Counted from the stretch's first letter, positions 21,670-32,046 are shown. The stretch is DNA of 64,000 nt from Sphaerosporella brunnea (GCA_008704415.1 VXIS01000023.1:186001-250000), one strand, 5' to 3'. Program-made: numbers and translations. The notes: generated by a model not told the origin, from the letters alone.

Positions 21670-22932
21670 TAGTGATGGACACGAGCCGAGACAGCTCGAG
21701 CCAGAAGTTCGAGCTGCCAAGCCGAGCCCAGCCGAGCCTTTGTGCTCTACCAGCCGAGCCGACTCGAGCTGAGGGCGGAGGATCGGCTCGAGCCAGCTCA
21801 AGTTTTTACCATGATCGGTGATAGGGCGTTCTGATGGGGCGGGGTTCAAAGGTGTGGGGCCCGTTCGCCTCAAGCAAAACCACAACCCCGATGTTCAATA
21901 GGCATATGGAGATGCATCACAAGATCCTTCCAACAAATGATGCGAATGTGAAAGAGGTTCTTCATCGACTGGCTTCTTTATACCATGGAAACCGAAAGAA
22001 GTCCAACAATGGTGCCACAGCTAAAATTCCTACCGTCTCTCCTTGGACTAAGGGCACTCTGCTCCTTCCGCCACCTTGCGCACCGTTTGAACAGGTGCTC
22101 CCGCGTCTGTTCTTCCCTTCGGTGCTTTACGACAGTACCAGCATTTGTCGTCCGCCCTTCGGTTGATCCAGATCAGGTATGGGGCCGTAGGTGCTTTGTT
22201 GAGACGAAGCTGGTAGTACCGTGATGCCAGCGCTTTCGGTACTTTTGCTGCGGTGCTGTCCCACTTGGCCTTACGCTTGTAGTAAGACTTAGCCTTTAGC
22301 GGACGGCTGAGCCACGCATTGCGGTCACTTGTCCTGGCGTCGGTGACCAGCCGCCCAACATGCACTATGGAAGTGATACCCGTTTCAGGCACCCGCTCCA
22401 CGCGGTCTCTGGCGGCTGCTTTGGCAACCTGGTCGGCCATCTCATCGCCTGGAATGTCTTTGTGCCCTGGAACCCATCTGTACTCGGCGATCCATCCTAG
22501 CTGACGCAGTCTAGCCTCGGCCTGGCGCATGTGCGGTAGCAGCCATTGACCCGCTCCTGGGTCACCATGCCGTCGGCGCTTCAGGGCCACTTGAGCATCC
22601 ACGAAGATCCACACGGTTCCGAGCCTGCCGAGGGGGGTCTCACACTGAAGTCGCGATTTGACGAAGGTGCTCCGTAATGGCATGTCCAGACCGCCGGCGA
22701 TGCGGAAGAGCTCCGCGTCGTAGGCCTCCTTGTTGCCGCCTATGTAGCCGCTGGTGCAGCACCATGTATCTGTCTCGGCGTTGGTGCGCGCGACCGCACC
22801 GTAGACACAGTGTCCGTCTTCCAGGCGCAAGCCGTCGGAGAAGACGGCAAGGTGGTCGGCCGTGGGGTGCTCGCGGGACACAGCCAACAGGGTGGCCGTT
22901 GATTGATTCGAGCCGGCTCGTGTCCATCACTA
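21670..22932 (+). mobile_element. hAT-A element with 8-bp target duplication
   Basis: Both ends are TAGTGATGGACACGAGCC, exact inverted repeats, followed by GAGCC/GGCTC-rich subterminal repeats. The element is flanked by perfect 8-bp direct repeats CCTGGCGC (21662-21669 and 22933-22940), the duplication size of hAT elements. Near the left end (about 21838-21960, +) SKVWGPFASSKTTTPMFNRH, then HMEMHHKILPTND looks like the decayed BED zinc finger at the N-terminus of hAT transposases. The rest of the transposase is replaced by a LINE fragment (22048-22887, -). Confidence 0.88.
22048..22887 (-). pseudogene. LINE RNase H and zinc knuckle inside hAT-A
   Basis: An open frame of 279 codons. RNase H text (HLAVFSDGLRLEDGHCVYGA, NKEAYDAELFRIAGG, FVDAQVALKRRR, WVPGHKDIPGDEMADQVAKA) keeps the series Asp, Glu, Asp, Asp expected of an active site. 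A linker follows (RYYQLRLNKAPTAPYLIWIN), then the zinc knuckle (DDKCWYC) and a frameshifted end. Reverse transcriptase is absent: the frame starts at the hAT right end. This is the best-kept RNase H of the LINEs here, but without RT it is a 5'-truncated passenger. Confidence 0.8.
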
Positions 22933-22940
22933 CCTGGCGC

Positions 22941-23282
22941 GCGTCGTCAGTGACAGTATTTTCTCAACGCACGTCCGTGTGCGTGTCTATTTTCGCTTCG
23001 GCACAGTGGCCTGCCCCACCGCTTGCTACAGTGTCTTTACATATTATATTTGCTATCTACATTATATAATCCCCCCCCCCCCCCTCCGGCATCTTGTCAG
23101 CTGTTAAAAAACCCGGATCCCCTAATAGCTTCACCATTCACCAGGAAAAAGGTACTGACTCAGCCTCGCTCCTCTCCCGCTGCCCCTCCACGTTAGCTCA
23201 ACTCACCACCAACAACCAGACCTCTCACTCGCATCGAAACAAATACCCTGCGTGAGCTGTTGCCGCCACACAACAGATGCCG
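22941..23282. other. Spacer with C-homopolymer
   Basis: Non-coding. A run of about 14 C lies near 23071-23085 and CT-rich sequence follows. Nothing recognisable. Confidence 0.5.
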
Positions 23283-24906
23283 CTATGCCCGGTTGGCCGG
23301 CTGCCTCAAGAATCGACCCGCCAAAGCCCCGAAAGCCTTGTGGTTGCTGCCATGCGTATCGGGCACTACCGTGGCAACGAGGACACGCACCCCGGGCTTT
23401 CTTAAGGAGTCCAAGATGAACTTGACAGCGGGGTTGCGTTCGAAGGTTCGTCAGAAGTTCCCGCAGTGGAAAGCATCGAGGGTAGCCAGCACCTCCATAT
23501 TGGTGGTGTTGATCATCCGTGTTTCCACGGGACGTTCTGCCATCTTTTCTCCGTCTGGCATGTCGATCAAAAGAAGACCGTCCATGCTGTAGGCAACAAC
23601 CCCTCGTGACGATCTCTCGTTCGCCGGCGTCTGCGCCGTCTTCGACCAGCGGGCCACGAAGTCGAGCAATCGCGGCGGGAGTTTCTCCCGCCTGGCTTTG
23701 TCTTTCGGATGGGTACGTGGGACCGCATCACCTTCAATCGAAGTGATGGAAACTTGTGCGCTTTCCAAAGGTTCTAGAAGCTTGCGCGTCAGCGACGTCT
23801 TTCCGCTTCCGGACTGGCCGCGGAGAAACAGCACGAGAGGACGCGCTCGGTCCCGGTGCTCCAGCAATCTCGCCATCCAAGCAGCGAATTCAGAAACGAC
23901 GCAAACCGTGTCAAAGCTGCACACTGCTTCGCCACCGTAAGTCACGTCCCACGATCCCGGATTCCAGCCGATAGTTTTAACGCCATTCATCTCTTGGATG
24001 CAGGCGACGGTCGTAACACGGTGTCTCAAGAGCGCCTTGTCAAAGGGCTCCTGTTCCACTGCGTCAGCCTCCGCTGCCTGTTCCTCGAGTTGTTGGCGTT
24101 GTTTTTTAGCTATTGCCTCGAGTCTCTCTTTGTGTTGCCGCTCAACCAGTATTCCGGAGTTGGTTCCACAACCATGACGCGTCCTGGCGCCTTGAATCGT
24201 GGAAAGACCCATCAGTGCCCATCGCTGGCAGCCATCCATACCCACGGGTCCGAAACCTGGACTGCTGATCGGAAATCAAGAGCACTTGCAGTGCAGGCAA
24301 AGCGTCGACGCCAGCAGCTTGGTAGACAACATCGGCATTACGCTCGGGCGCCGTCTGCTGGACAGCATCGACATTACCCTCGAGTTCGTTCTCATCGGGC
24401 TTACAGCCAACATGGCTATTACCCTGAAGTTCGTTCTGATCGGGCGTCGCCTGCTGGACAGCATAAACATTACCCTCGAGATCGTTCTCATCGGGCGTAC
24501 GGCCAACATCGCCATTACCCTCGAGTTCGTTCTCATTGGGTGTATGCTTGACCTCATCATCCGCCTGCTGGACAACGTCAGCTTGCTCGCCGACCTCGGC
24601 CTGAAGCGATTTGGCCAACGATTGCTTCGCCAGCTTCCACGTTGCCCACCAATCGGGTTTGCGGAGACGCAATTGCTGATCGCAGCCGCACCGCAGCACA
24701 CCGCGATTTTTCGTCAGGTACTCCTTCGCCTTCTGCCACCCGTGCGATAAACACTGGCAATAGTGGTGAGCCTGTACGTTTGTCAGCCTACCACGTATCC
24801 ACCACCTAGCCAGGAATCTTTGAGTGATCGCTTTGATCTTACAATGTCTGGCAAAGTTTCGCTCCTCTCCACTGCGTGTACAGTGGGGGCAGGGTTTTTT
24901 CGTCAT
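23283..24906 (-). pseudogene. Zinc-cluster, repeat and P-loop NTPase gene with two lesions
   Basis: Start chosen at ATG 24906 (MTKKPCPHC). Order: a Cys/His-rich N-terminus (CPHC, ARHCK, HHYCQC, LRCGC), a Trp-rich segment (KPDWWATWKLAKQSL), a 16-17-residue repeat tract (variants of PDENELEGNVDAVQQ, about 24350-24560), and, in another frame, an acidic coiled segment (RQHKERLEAIAKKQRQQLEE) and a P-loop (LVLFLRGQSGSGKTSLTRKL). The frame breaks between 24142 and 24245 and a TGA lies at 23451-23453. Beyond it coding-like text continues in the same frame (FILDSLRKPGVRVLVATVV) to a TAG at 23283. Walker A implies nucleotide binding. No partner family is recognised. Confidence 0.55.
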
Positions 24907-26470
24907 GTCCTGCTCCTGTATGGAAGTGGGATATGTAATTACCTCTTGGCCTTGCTGTTGTTTCAGGCTGCTTTTCTGCAGGGTCGCGCAGAGCGTGTGT
25001 TGCGTTGAACCGGATTTTGTTCGCAAATTGCTTGCCATGTTTGGCCTGCTTCAGCCTTGCGGCAAGAGTCTCCAGAGAGGCGGAGCCCTTCACTGCAATT
25101 TACCAGACTTGCCGTTAAATCGCTCACAAACGAGGATCTTGGGTTGTTCTACGGTTGTAGCAGTGGTCTTGTTGTTCTTCAACTCCAACAGGGGCGCGTG
25201 TTGACCTCCAACCCGACCGAGCTTCCGGGGCAGGGCGAGCGTTCTCTGGCCGTGCATCTTGAAGCACCGGCCGCTTCTCGTCAAAGATGTTGCTGATTAT
25301 GCCAGGCATGGCCTGCCTCGTCCATCTGGCAAATGAAATTGGTACGAGTCTCCCGCTGGCGCTGCCACTGCTGCGGGGCATCCCAGTGTGCGTCCTGCCG
25401 CCGCTGGCAGTCCTGGTCCCGTGTCTGCTGCCGCCAGGCGACAGTGAGGACTAGAACCACCGCCATGTCGGAGGCCCCGGAGCTTCTCAAAAATTTGCAC
25501 ATGGTTATACATTTCCCCAAGATTATCGGCTTGGTCCATGATATGAAGCTTCAGGTTGCCTGTTGGGATAATCTTGCGGTTAAGGCAATCGACCACAGTT
25601 TCGGGAGTGTCGACGACGATGTGGCCGTCAAAAGGCATGCGGCTCTTTTTCTCAATGTTGTCTGCAAGGGTCAACTCTGCGCAAACCTCGCCATCGAATC
25701 TGCAGACCGTATTGATGTACGATATAATTTGACCACCCAGCTCACGAGTCGGGAGCAGGGTCTGCGTTCTCTGGATATCGGCCAGAATGGCTTGCAGCTT
25801 CTCCTCCAACATGTTGTTGATCTGGCCAGGCAACGCCTGCAGCTGGTCCTCGTTGCTCGGCTGGCGAAATCCTGATTGAGTTGCCACTGCTGCTGGACAG
25901 ACTAGTGAGTATCCTGCTGCAGCTGCCAGTCCTGCTGCCACGTTCGGAATTCCACCATGGACGTGCCGAAATTCCAAAGGCGGTTGGGCTTTATGACCGC
26001 GTCCGGACCCAATCGATAAAGGCGCGGGGATCTGTTGAAAATCTTAACGTGGTTGAAGGCCTCGGTCAGGACCGCGGCCTACGCGTCGCAGTTCTCCCGT
26101 GGTGATTGTGGTACGCCTTTTACCCTCCGTCGCGGCACATGAATCTCGCTATATCGATATGATCGTTGTCGTCGGTTGTGCGTGGGGCAGGGAGCCAGAA
26201 AGTGGCGTAAAGTTTCCATAGCGACATGGATGAGGGTGTGGTCTCCGGGTCGGGTGTGAGAGGAGGTGTGGGATGGATTGAGGTCAGCGAGCGAGTGAGG
26301 TGGGGGATGGACTGTGGCTGGTGGGCCCTTAGGGTTGGACACCCCATGATGCTGTTCGCTGGGCAGGGACGAGAGTGCTTTGTGCGACACGAGCCGTTGG
26401 GAGTGGTCGGGGGCGATGGAATCACCACCTGCACCGTCACAACCACCACCACAATCCTCTCCCGAAGGCC
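24907..26470 (-). pseudogene. TDEK family copy 10, chimeric
   Basis: Read leftward from 26470: promoter-like block, ATG at 26227 (MSLWKLYATFWLPAPRTTDD, ARFMCRDGG, stop), partial module (FSTDPRAFIDWVRTRS), then an open frame 25977-25297 with the C-terminal helix (LQALPGQINNMLEEKLQAIL), a DEAD-box-like insert, a second module (YNHVQIFEKLRGL) and a second Q-rich region. Bases 24907-25100 match 9730-9850 and 39380-39480 and form the leader of the zinc/P-loop gene. The mixture of two family C-termini around a foreign segment shows it is a composite. Confidence 0.55.
25515..25763 (-). pseudogene. Captured DEAD-box helicase fragment (Dbp5/DDX19-like)
   Basis: Within the 226-codon frame, ~83 residues carry consecutive DEAD-box motifs in correct order and spacing: motif Ia-like PTRELGGQ, KKSRMPFDG, motif Ib-like HIVVDTPETVVDCLNRK, and motif II-like MDQADNL (Glu of DEAD replaced by Gln). 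The spacing and the text before GTPGTV are closest, from memory, to the Dbp5/DDX19 mRNA-export helicases. Motif I (Walker A) and the whole second RecA domain are absent. Flanked on both sides by TDEK family sequence, so it is a transduplicated exon-like piece. Confidence 0.7.
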
Positions 26471-26635
26471 CAATTCACTCCCGACACAAAGCCAGTACGC
26501 CACGACTCAAGCCCAAATCCATTCCCCGGCCAATGACGGTGCCCACGTGATGCTGGCGGTTGGTGAGAACGCGTGCAGCTTCAGGCGCTTGGCGAGTGAT
26601 GCCTTGCGCACTGGCAACCTTGACACTGCCGCAGG

Positions 26636-27503
26636 CAGTGTTCCGTACGTTCCGTCCAGGACTGCAGCCCGGATCGGACCGACTGGCATGATCCAATCCA
26701 GTCCGCCATGGCAGAGGACCACCACGATCCAGTCTGATCCAGTCCGCGAGTGCCAGGGACGGTCAAAGACCGTAGTCAACTGCAGTCGACTGGATTATTA
26801 GTTTGGTTGTAGTATGTATCATAGTACCCGCGCGCCAGAAGTCCGTTTGCCGCGATGGACCCTTTGAATCGATGGGCCCTTTGTGTTGGAATTCGAAGGT
26901 TCTAGCAGCAGGTTGTAGAGGCGTAAAACGTAATTAATTATGATAAGGTCTAGAGCTAACGACTACTTAAAACCCCGTGGTTTCCAGCCTCACTATTCAG
27001 CATTCGCTAGTTGCGCAAGCTCCGTAGAATTTCAACACTTTGAATTGGTGGACCCTTTGAATCGGTGGACCCTTTCTCAGCCACTGTGAAAAAAATTTGA
27101 ATCCCTTCGCCACTGCAAATTCTCTCATCTCATTAATTAGGCGTCGTGGTCATGGTGTGTCCAGAAATCATAACCCTTAACAACCACTTCCGGGGATCTA
27201 CAGGAGCTTGATGAAATGCTCGAGGCACTGGCCATAGCGGAGCTTATATAGAAGTGTGGGAGGGTTGACGAGCAGCGGACCGGGAGAGCGGGATAATGGA
27301 ATGATAGGACGGCGGGATGGCGGTCATGTATTTGTACAAAATCGATTACTGATATTGCCCAACATAAGGGTCGACTGCAGGCGGTCCAGGCCGCAGTAAC
27401 AAAAAGACTGACGGTCCTGGTCTTTCCTGAAGACTGAATCGTCACTTGCGATCCTGTCCGGTTGAGAGTCAGGAAGGGACCGAACGGACCGTACGGAACA
27501 CTG
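26636..27503. mobile_element. hAT-B element candidate, 868 bp
   Basis: Left end CAGTGTTCCGTACG (26636) and right end, reverse-complemented, CAGTGTTCCGTACG (27503) are inverted. Subterminal CTGCAGTCGAC also occurs at both ends in inverse order (26783 and 27371). The interior 26810-27350 is AT-richer with no transposase, and holds GGACCCTTTGAATCG repeats. The 8 bases outside the ends do not match, so either the target duplication has decayed or the two ends belong to different copies. Confidence 0.55.
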
Positions 27504-27770
27504 GGCTGGTGTGTATTTGGACACCTATTATGCCTCGATGGCTGCTGCGTATTTGGACACCTATTATGCCTCGATGCCTAGGGAGCTGGCGAAATACCGG
27601 CGGCACGCCGCCTGCGTGATACCTCATTGCGTCAGGCGGTGCGGACTCGGAGGGAGGAGTAGTCGATGGCTGGTGTGTATTTGGACACCTATTTTGCCTC
27701 AATGCCTGGGGAGTTGGCAAAATACCGGCAGCACGCCGCCTGCGTGATACCTCATTGCGGTGAGTTACCC
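27504..27770. repeat. Direct duplication ahead of the intact TDEK gene
   Basis: GTATTTGGACACCTATT(A/T)TGCCTC occurs three times (near 27511, 27549 and 27677). The following block GCACGCCGCCTGCGTGATAC occurs twice (near 27603 and 27734). It is a local tandem duplication of ~90-165 bp, with no repeat outside this interval. Confidence 0.75.
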
Positions 27771-27849
27771 GACACAGTTGCTTCAGGATCGCACTACAGT
27801 CCTTTCTTGTACATTCAAGGGTGTAGATTTAGACACCAAGGCAGCACTG

Positions 27850-28103
27850 AACTCCTCTTAGGGCCTGTCACATCCCACCACTCCCAACACCCACGGCGAC
27901 TTCCACATAGCACTCCGTCCGACCCAGCGAATAGCATCACAAGGTCGCCAACCCTAAGTGCAGTCACACAACAATCCTCAATCGCTCGGAAAGCTCAACC
28001 CTCCCGAACCTCAATCTCTCCCACAACCTTGAGCATCCCGCAGCCATCTCCCATACCTGCACCGCCATCTCCCATACCTGCACCATCCGTACTACACACA
28101 ATT
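27850..28103 (+). promoter_or_regulatory. Leader/promoter region of the intact TDEK gene
   Basis: C/A-rich leader with CCCACCACTCCCAAC and ACCTCAATC blocks as in the other TDEK promoters, but no TATA box was found in the expected place. A direct repeat CATCTCCCATACCTGCACC lies just before the ATG (about 28047-28086). The upstream frame is open without a stop back to 27666, but its text is low-complexity Pro/Ser/Thr and is unlikely to be coding. Confidence 0.4.
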
Positions 28104-28889
28104 ATGTCTCTAGCCAAACTTTACACGAAGTTCAACCTCCCGCCCCCGCGCCCCACCGACGAGAAGACACACATCATTATCGCGCAGTTCGTTTGCGACA
28201 AGGGATGGTACACCGCCTACAACCCCCGCAACAACCACACCTACCCAGAGTGGGAGGCGGTCCTGACCGAGGCCTTCAACCACGTCAAGATTTTCAAGAG
28301 GTACCCGCTCCTGTATCGACTGAATGTGCACGCTGTCAGGAAGGACAACCACCTTTATACGTTCGGCACTTCCCTGGTTAGCCTGGGCATGGTCAACGTT
28401 CGGAAACACGGACTTCCGCAGGGACCCCCATCCCCGCTCAACATGGCGGTTGTTCTCGTCCTACCTCTAGCCCAGCATCAGCAGCAGCAGCAGCAGCAAT
28501 GGCAGCAGCAGCAGGACCAAAACTGGGCTGCTCAGGAGGAGTGGAAACGCGACCAGGAAGCCCACCAGACGAGCACCGAGGACCAGATGCAGGCGCTGCC
28601 TGGTCAGATTGGCGCCATACTGAACGAGAAGCTGGCGGCCGTTCTGGCCACACGCGCCCCGCCCTCGCCCCACAGACCGTCGCCTGCTCCGCCCTCCCCG
28701 CGCTCTGAGTCGCCGTCCCCCCCGTCGCCAGCTCCGCCCTCCCCGCACGCCGAGTCGCCCAAGGCGCCCTCCCGCAAGCGCCCAGTCATAGTCCCCGACT
28801 CGCCAGAGACAATTGCCGCAACGGAGAAGCTGAATGACTACGACAGGCAATTTGCCAAGAGAATCCGTCTTAAAACGCCGGGATTGTAA
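28104..28889 (+). CDS. TDEK family protein, intact copy (261 aa), function unknown
   Basis: Start at ATG 28104 (MSLAKLYTKF) because all other copies begin at the same point. Residues 1-48 form the TDEKTH domain (LPPPRPTDEKTHI, FVCDKGWYTAY), 57-105 one EAFNHVKIF module in frame (YPEWEAVLTEAFNHVKIF, NHLYTFGTSLV). An AVVLVLPLAQ strand leads to a Q-rich coil (about 125-150) and a helix (MQALPGQIGAILNEKLAAVL). A Pro/Ser-rich tail contains two basic patches (SRKRP, KRIRLK) that may act as nuclear signals. No enzyme motif, signal peptide or membrane segment. This is the only copy where N-terminus, module and tail share one frame, so it may be the source gene or the least decayed element. Neighbours are transposon relics. 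Confidence 0.72.
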   Translation: MSLAKLYTKFNLPPPRPTDEKTHIIIAQFVCDKGWYTAYNPRNNHTYPEWEAVLTEAFNHVKIFKRYPLLYRLNVHAVRKDNHLYTFGTSLVSLGMVNVRKHGLPQGPPSPLNMAVVLVLPLAQHQQQQQQQWQQQQDQNWAAQEEWKRDQEAHQTSTEDQMQALPGQIGAILNEKLAAVLATRAPPSPHRPSPAPPSPRSESPSPPSPAPPSPHAESPKAPSRKRPVIVPDSPETIAATEKLNDYDRQFAKRIRLKTPGL

Positions 28890-29422
28890 AAAAGAGACTT
28901 TTTTTTTTTTTTCGGTACGTCAGCATTGGATCTTATTTTTTCCAGAGGTGCTGGCAACTGCGTTGGTGTTGGTTTCCACAATAAGATCTGACAAAATAAA
29001 TTTACAGGGCGAAGATAAGTATAAGGAAGATGATAAAAGCGGTTGGGCCTTTGCATGATGCTTTTCTTTCAGTCAAATTCTATAGCGTTCTTCGGCAATT
29101 GTCTTGACTGTGTTTCCGTGTAATGTTTCAAGCGAAATTCAATTTGGATGGTTGGAACTTTTGTGGTGATGGTCTAGATGGGATGCTTAGGAGAAGCGCG
29201 CCAGCTCCACGATTTATGCCGAAATACCGCTCTTGGTGAGCATCCCAACAAGACTGCAATGCACTCGCACTGTTTTATCTCCATTCTAGTAAGTTTTAGC
29301 TCTATACCAACAACCAGTTACCATCTTGTCCTCCTATCGCACCTCTCCCGCCACTCCACCCCGTCCCGTCGTCGTCCCACCGCTCCACCACCCGTCGTCG
29401 TCCCACCGCTCCTCTCTATCCT
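28890..29422. other. Spacer after the intact TDEK gene
   Basis: A T13 run at about 28899 follows the stop closely. The rest is AT-richer than the surroundings, with a pyrimidine-rich CTCC/CCCGTCGTCG stretch near 29330-29420. No gene seen. Confidence 0.45.
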
Positions 29423-29850
29423 ATGTCCTCCTACGAAATCTCCTCATCTGCCCCCGGGCGCCAAAAATTGATGCAACGCCTCGGTGAATTGAAAGCACTA
29501 GGGATTCCAGCGCACCTGCCAGCCGGACGTCTCCTCCAGGTGCCAGTCTCCAGGAAATGCTCCGTTCGGAGAGAGTGCCAAAGCAAGAAATTCCGGATGG
29601 GGAATTCGCAGTACGACCAACCACACCCCCTCAATCGAACTGATGATCTAAGAGACAATTACATCCTTCGCGCCATAGTCGCTTGTAATGCCACAAAATG
29701 GCGAGCGTTTTCCTGACCCGCTGTATACCTTTCAGCGACTTCAAGCATATGCCGTCTCCTGTGGTTTTGTAATCGTCACTGGTGCTGGTCAGGAAGGACT
29801 TTGGAAGCGCTACTTTTGCGTCCACCGTGAGGAGAAACTTGTTGACGATA
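29423..29850 (+). pseudogene. Mutator/FAR1-like transposase N-terminal fragment
   Basis: The frame from 29688 reads FPDPLYTFQRLQAYAVSCGF, then VIVTGAGQEGLWKRYFCVH. The pattern (aromatic-rich helix, GF-V, basic strand, Cys then His) resembles the FAR1/WRKY-GCM1 zinc domain at the N-terminus of Mutator-like transposases. The preceding frame 29423-29716 (MSSYEISSSAPGRQKLM) may be its upstream part in another frame. From 29840 the text switches to the D1-type repeat (GTTGACGATAGGTTTCA), so the protein is truncated. Confidence 0.45.
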
Positions 29851-29868
29851 GGTTTCACGCAGTGGACA

Positions 29869-32046
29869 CTAAGAACGTAGGTGAAGAGATATATTGCAAG
29901 GTACAGAGCTAAGTGCGCCTTCTGGCTCTGGGATATCATGACGGTTTCCGCGGCCGCGCCGAATCACCAACCCGATGTAGGTAAACGTCGGCCCCCCTAT
30001 CACTCCCCCTTTGCCTGGAATCGTCTCCTGATTTCCTGGCAAAGCAGCTCTAATTCGTCGACGTGTTGTAGTTGTAGTAGAATCGTTTCCATCGGTCCGC
30101 AAACGATCCTCCAAGCTCCTTCGCTGAGCTAAGACCGCTTCTTTTCTGGTTTGTCGAACCGATCCCTTTGCTGAGCAAAACCTGGTTCTCTTCAGATCCG
30201 TCCAGCGATTCTCCAAGCTCTGTAGTTGGGCTAAAATCGATTCTTTTCCGATCCGCCGAGCGTTCAAGACCCAGTTATGTTATGCCCACAGCTCAGGCTT
30301 CCCGCGAGCTAAGATCGCTTCGTTCTTGTCCGCAGGCGATCCTTCAAGCTCTAGTTGTCTTAATCCCACAACTTCAGGCTGTCGGTGAGCGACGATCGTT
30401 TCTCTGCGATCCCTCAAACGGTTCTCCAAGGTCCTTCGGTGAGCTAAAACCGCTTTTCTTCGGTCTGGAAACGATCCTCCAAGCTCCAGTTGTCTTAACC
30501 CCCACAACTCAGGGTTTCCGCTGCTCAAATCGCGTTCGCAGCAGCGCCGGCTGTTATACCCACATCCACGGGTTCTTGCTGCGCAAATTTGTCAACAACC
30601 GGAGACGTGATTTCGTCGTAGTCGTTAGGGGTCTGCAGGAAACCTCGTGTAAGATTATTACACTTAGTATGATTCTTTCTTACGTATTTCCTTACTAAGA
30701 TATAAAACTATATGGCAGTAACGATGGTATGATAACAGCATTCTACGAGTTTCCATTACTTTCTTTACTATATTTTGTCACCATGTTTCTAGCACTTTCT
30801 AGCCCCTTCGATGCTACGTCACTTTGGAATCTTCTAGTTTCCACAAGGCAGACTTATAGGTCTTCTAGACCATTCTTTCCTTAGTTTCGAATTTGCCACC
30901 AGATTGTTATCACATGATGTACTCAGCATCGTTGGCTATAAAAGCTGCGAGCTTTTTCCTACACTCATTCTTTTCTCTTCTTTCGATACGGCCTTTCGAG
31001 CAGCCCAGATTGTATCGACTATCATCAATAAATACTGAGTTGATCAGTGACCTGAGTGCGAGTATTCTCTTGGTATTTATCAAGTCAGATACACAAACGG
31101 TTCTGAGTTTATTTGCATCTGTGAAATAGCGGATCTTATAAGCTCACGAAAAGGTTACACCTCGTGCTACCAGTCGCACTTTATACTTTTCGATGGTCCC
31201 GTCGGGCTTCTCCTTCACTATCATCACCCATTTTGCGTCGACGACGCGTTTTCCAGGAGGTGCCGTATCCACGTATGTATAGACGTCATGGGATTTCAAC
31301 GATTTTTGCTCAGAGTCCAACGCGGACATCCATTCGTCTGCATCCGGGTGATCGTGCTGCTGCTCATTCTCGTCGTCGATTACCATTTCGGGGAGTTGGC
31401 TGTCTTCGAGCAACGGCCCTAGTTGCATCGCCATCTTCTTTTCGATTCTTCGTTGGGCTTTTACGTCGCTCGTGGAGTCGCCAGTATCCTCCATTCCGAA
31501 TCTGGTCAGGACTTTCGTTATATACGCTGTCTGGGATATCCATATCTGACGCTTCACGCGATCCCGCCAGATCACCATCCAGACGTAGGTAAACGTCGGC
31601 TCCCCATCACTCCCCCTTCGGCGGAAGATGGTCGCGTCTGTTGTTGTCCGTCGAAGGCAGCTTGCGTCTCGTTTCTCTGCTTTGTCGGGGTGTCGTATCC
31701 AGCTGTCTTTCAGTCCAAAGACGGCCTCTCCCGCTCTCTCCATTCGACGAAAGAAGTTCTGTCTACGGTGGGCGTAGCTTTCGTCCTTTTTATCTCTTTT
31801 CGCAAGTAAGCTTTCTTGTCGGCGAATTCGGCTCCATCCGCTTCGCGATGTCCTTCGCCGCATCCGTCGCTGCTGATTGTGTCTCCATCTTGTTTTCCAG
31901 CGAGCTCTTTCGTCTTCTGCAAGTCGTCCTTTCCTTCGTGGACGGCTCCAGCTGTTTTTCCGCCCACAACTCAGGCGATCCGGGTAAGCTACAGTCGTTT
32001 TTCGTCTCTCCAACGGCTCTTCAAGCTTCAGTTGTCTTAAGCCCAC
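29869..32046 (-). pseudogene. Ty1/copia pol relic, rearranged and interrupted by a solo LTR
   Basis: Minus-strand frame 32046-31144: Arg-rich text, then a late RT block (RQIWISQTAYITKVLTRFGM, ~31600-31490) followed by an early RT block (EWMSALDSEQKSL, GKRVVDAKWVMIVKEK, YKVRLVARG, ~31340-31165). Past the LTR the early block resumes in frame (FLQTPNDYDEITSPVVDKF, 30642-30580). A second late-RT fragment (GPTFTYIGLVIRRGR) lies near 29980. Late RT upstream of early RT is the reverse of the normal order. No integrase or RNase H was found here. Confidence 0.78.
30648..31159. mobile_element. Solo LTR, 512 bp, with 5-bp target duplication
   Basis: Begins TGTAAGATTATTAC and ends AAAGGTTACA, with inverted termini TGTAA/TTACA. 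It is flanked by CCTCG on both sides (30643-30647 and 31160-31164). It contains a TATA box (TATAAAAGC near 30938) and an AATAAA (about 31026) in plus orientation, so it reads as a plus-strand LTR. It splits a copia RT reading frame exactly within an Arg-Gly codon pair. No internal region is present. Confidence 0.9.

Noticed and set aside
24199..24750. 183-codon plus-strand frame rich in Ile/Leu (looks membrane-like)
   Set aside because: Antisense of the ENELEGN repeat tract; the hydrophobic look comes from reading GAG/GAA-rich codons backwards.
24908..24940. Candidate mini-intron (GTAATTAC to CATACAG) in the leader of the zinc/P-loop gene, conserved at 9.7 and 39.4 kb
   Set aside because: About 27 bases is too short for a normal fungal spliceosomal intron; conservation is explained by the shared repeat.
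26380..26405. ACACGAGCCGTTGGG as another hAT-A end
   Set aside because: It lacks TAGTGATGG and the GAGCC subterminal repeats, and is part of the TDEK promoter block also seen at 41820.
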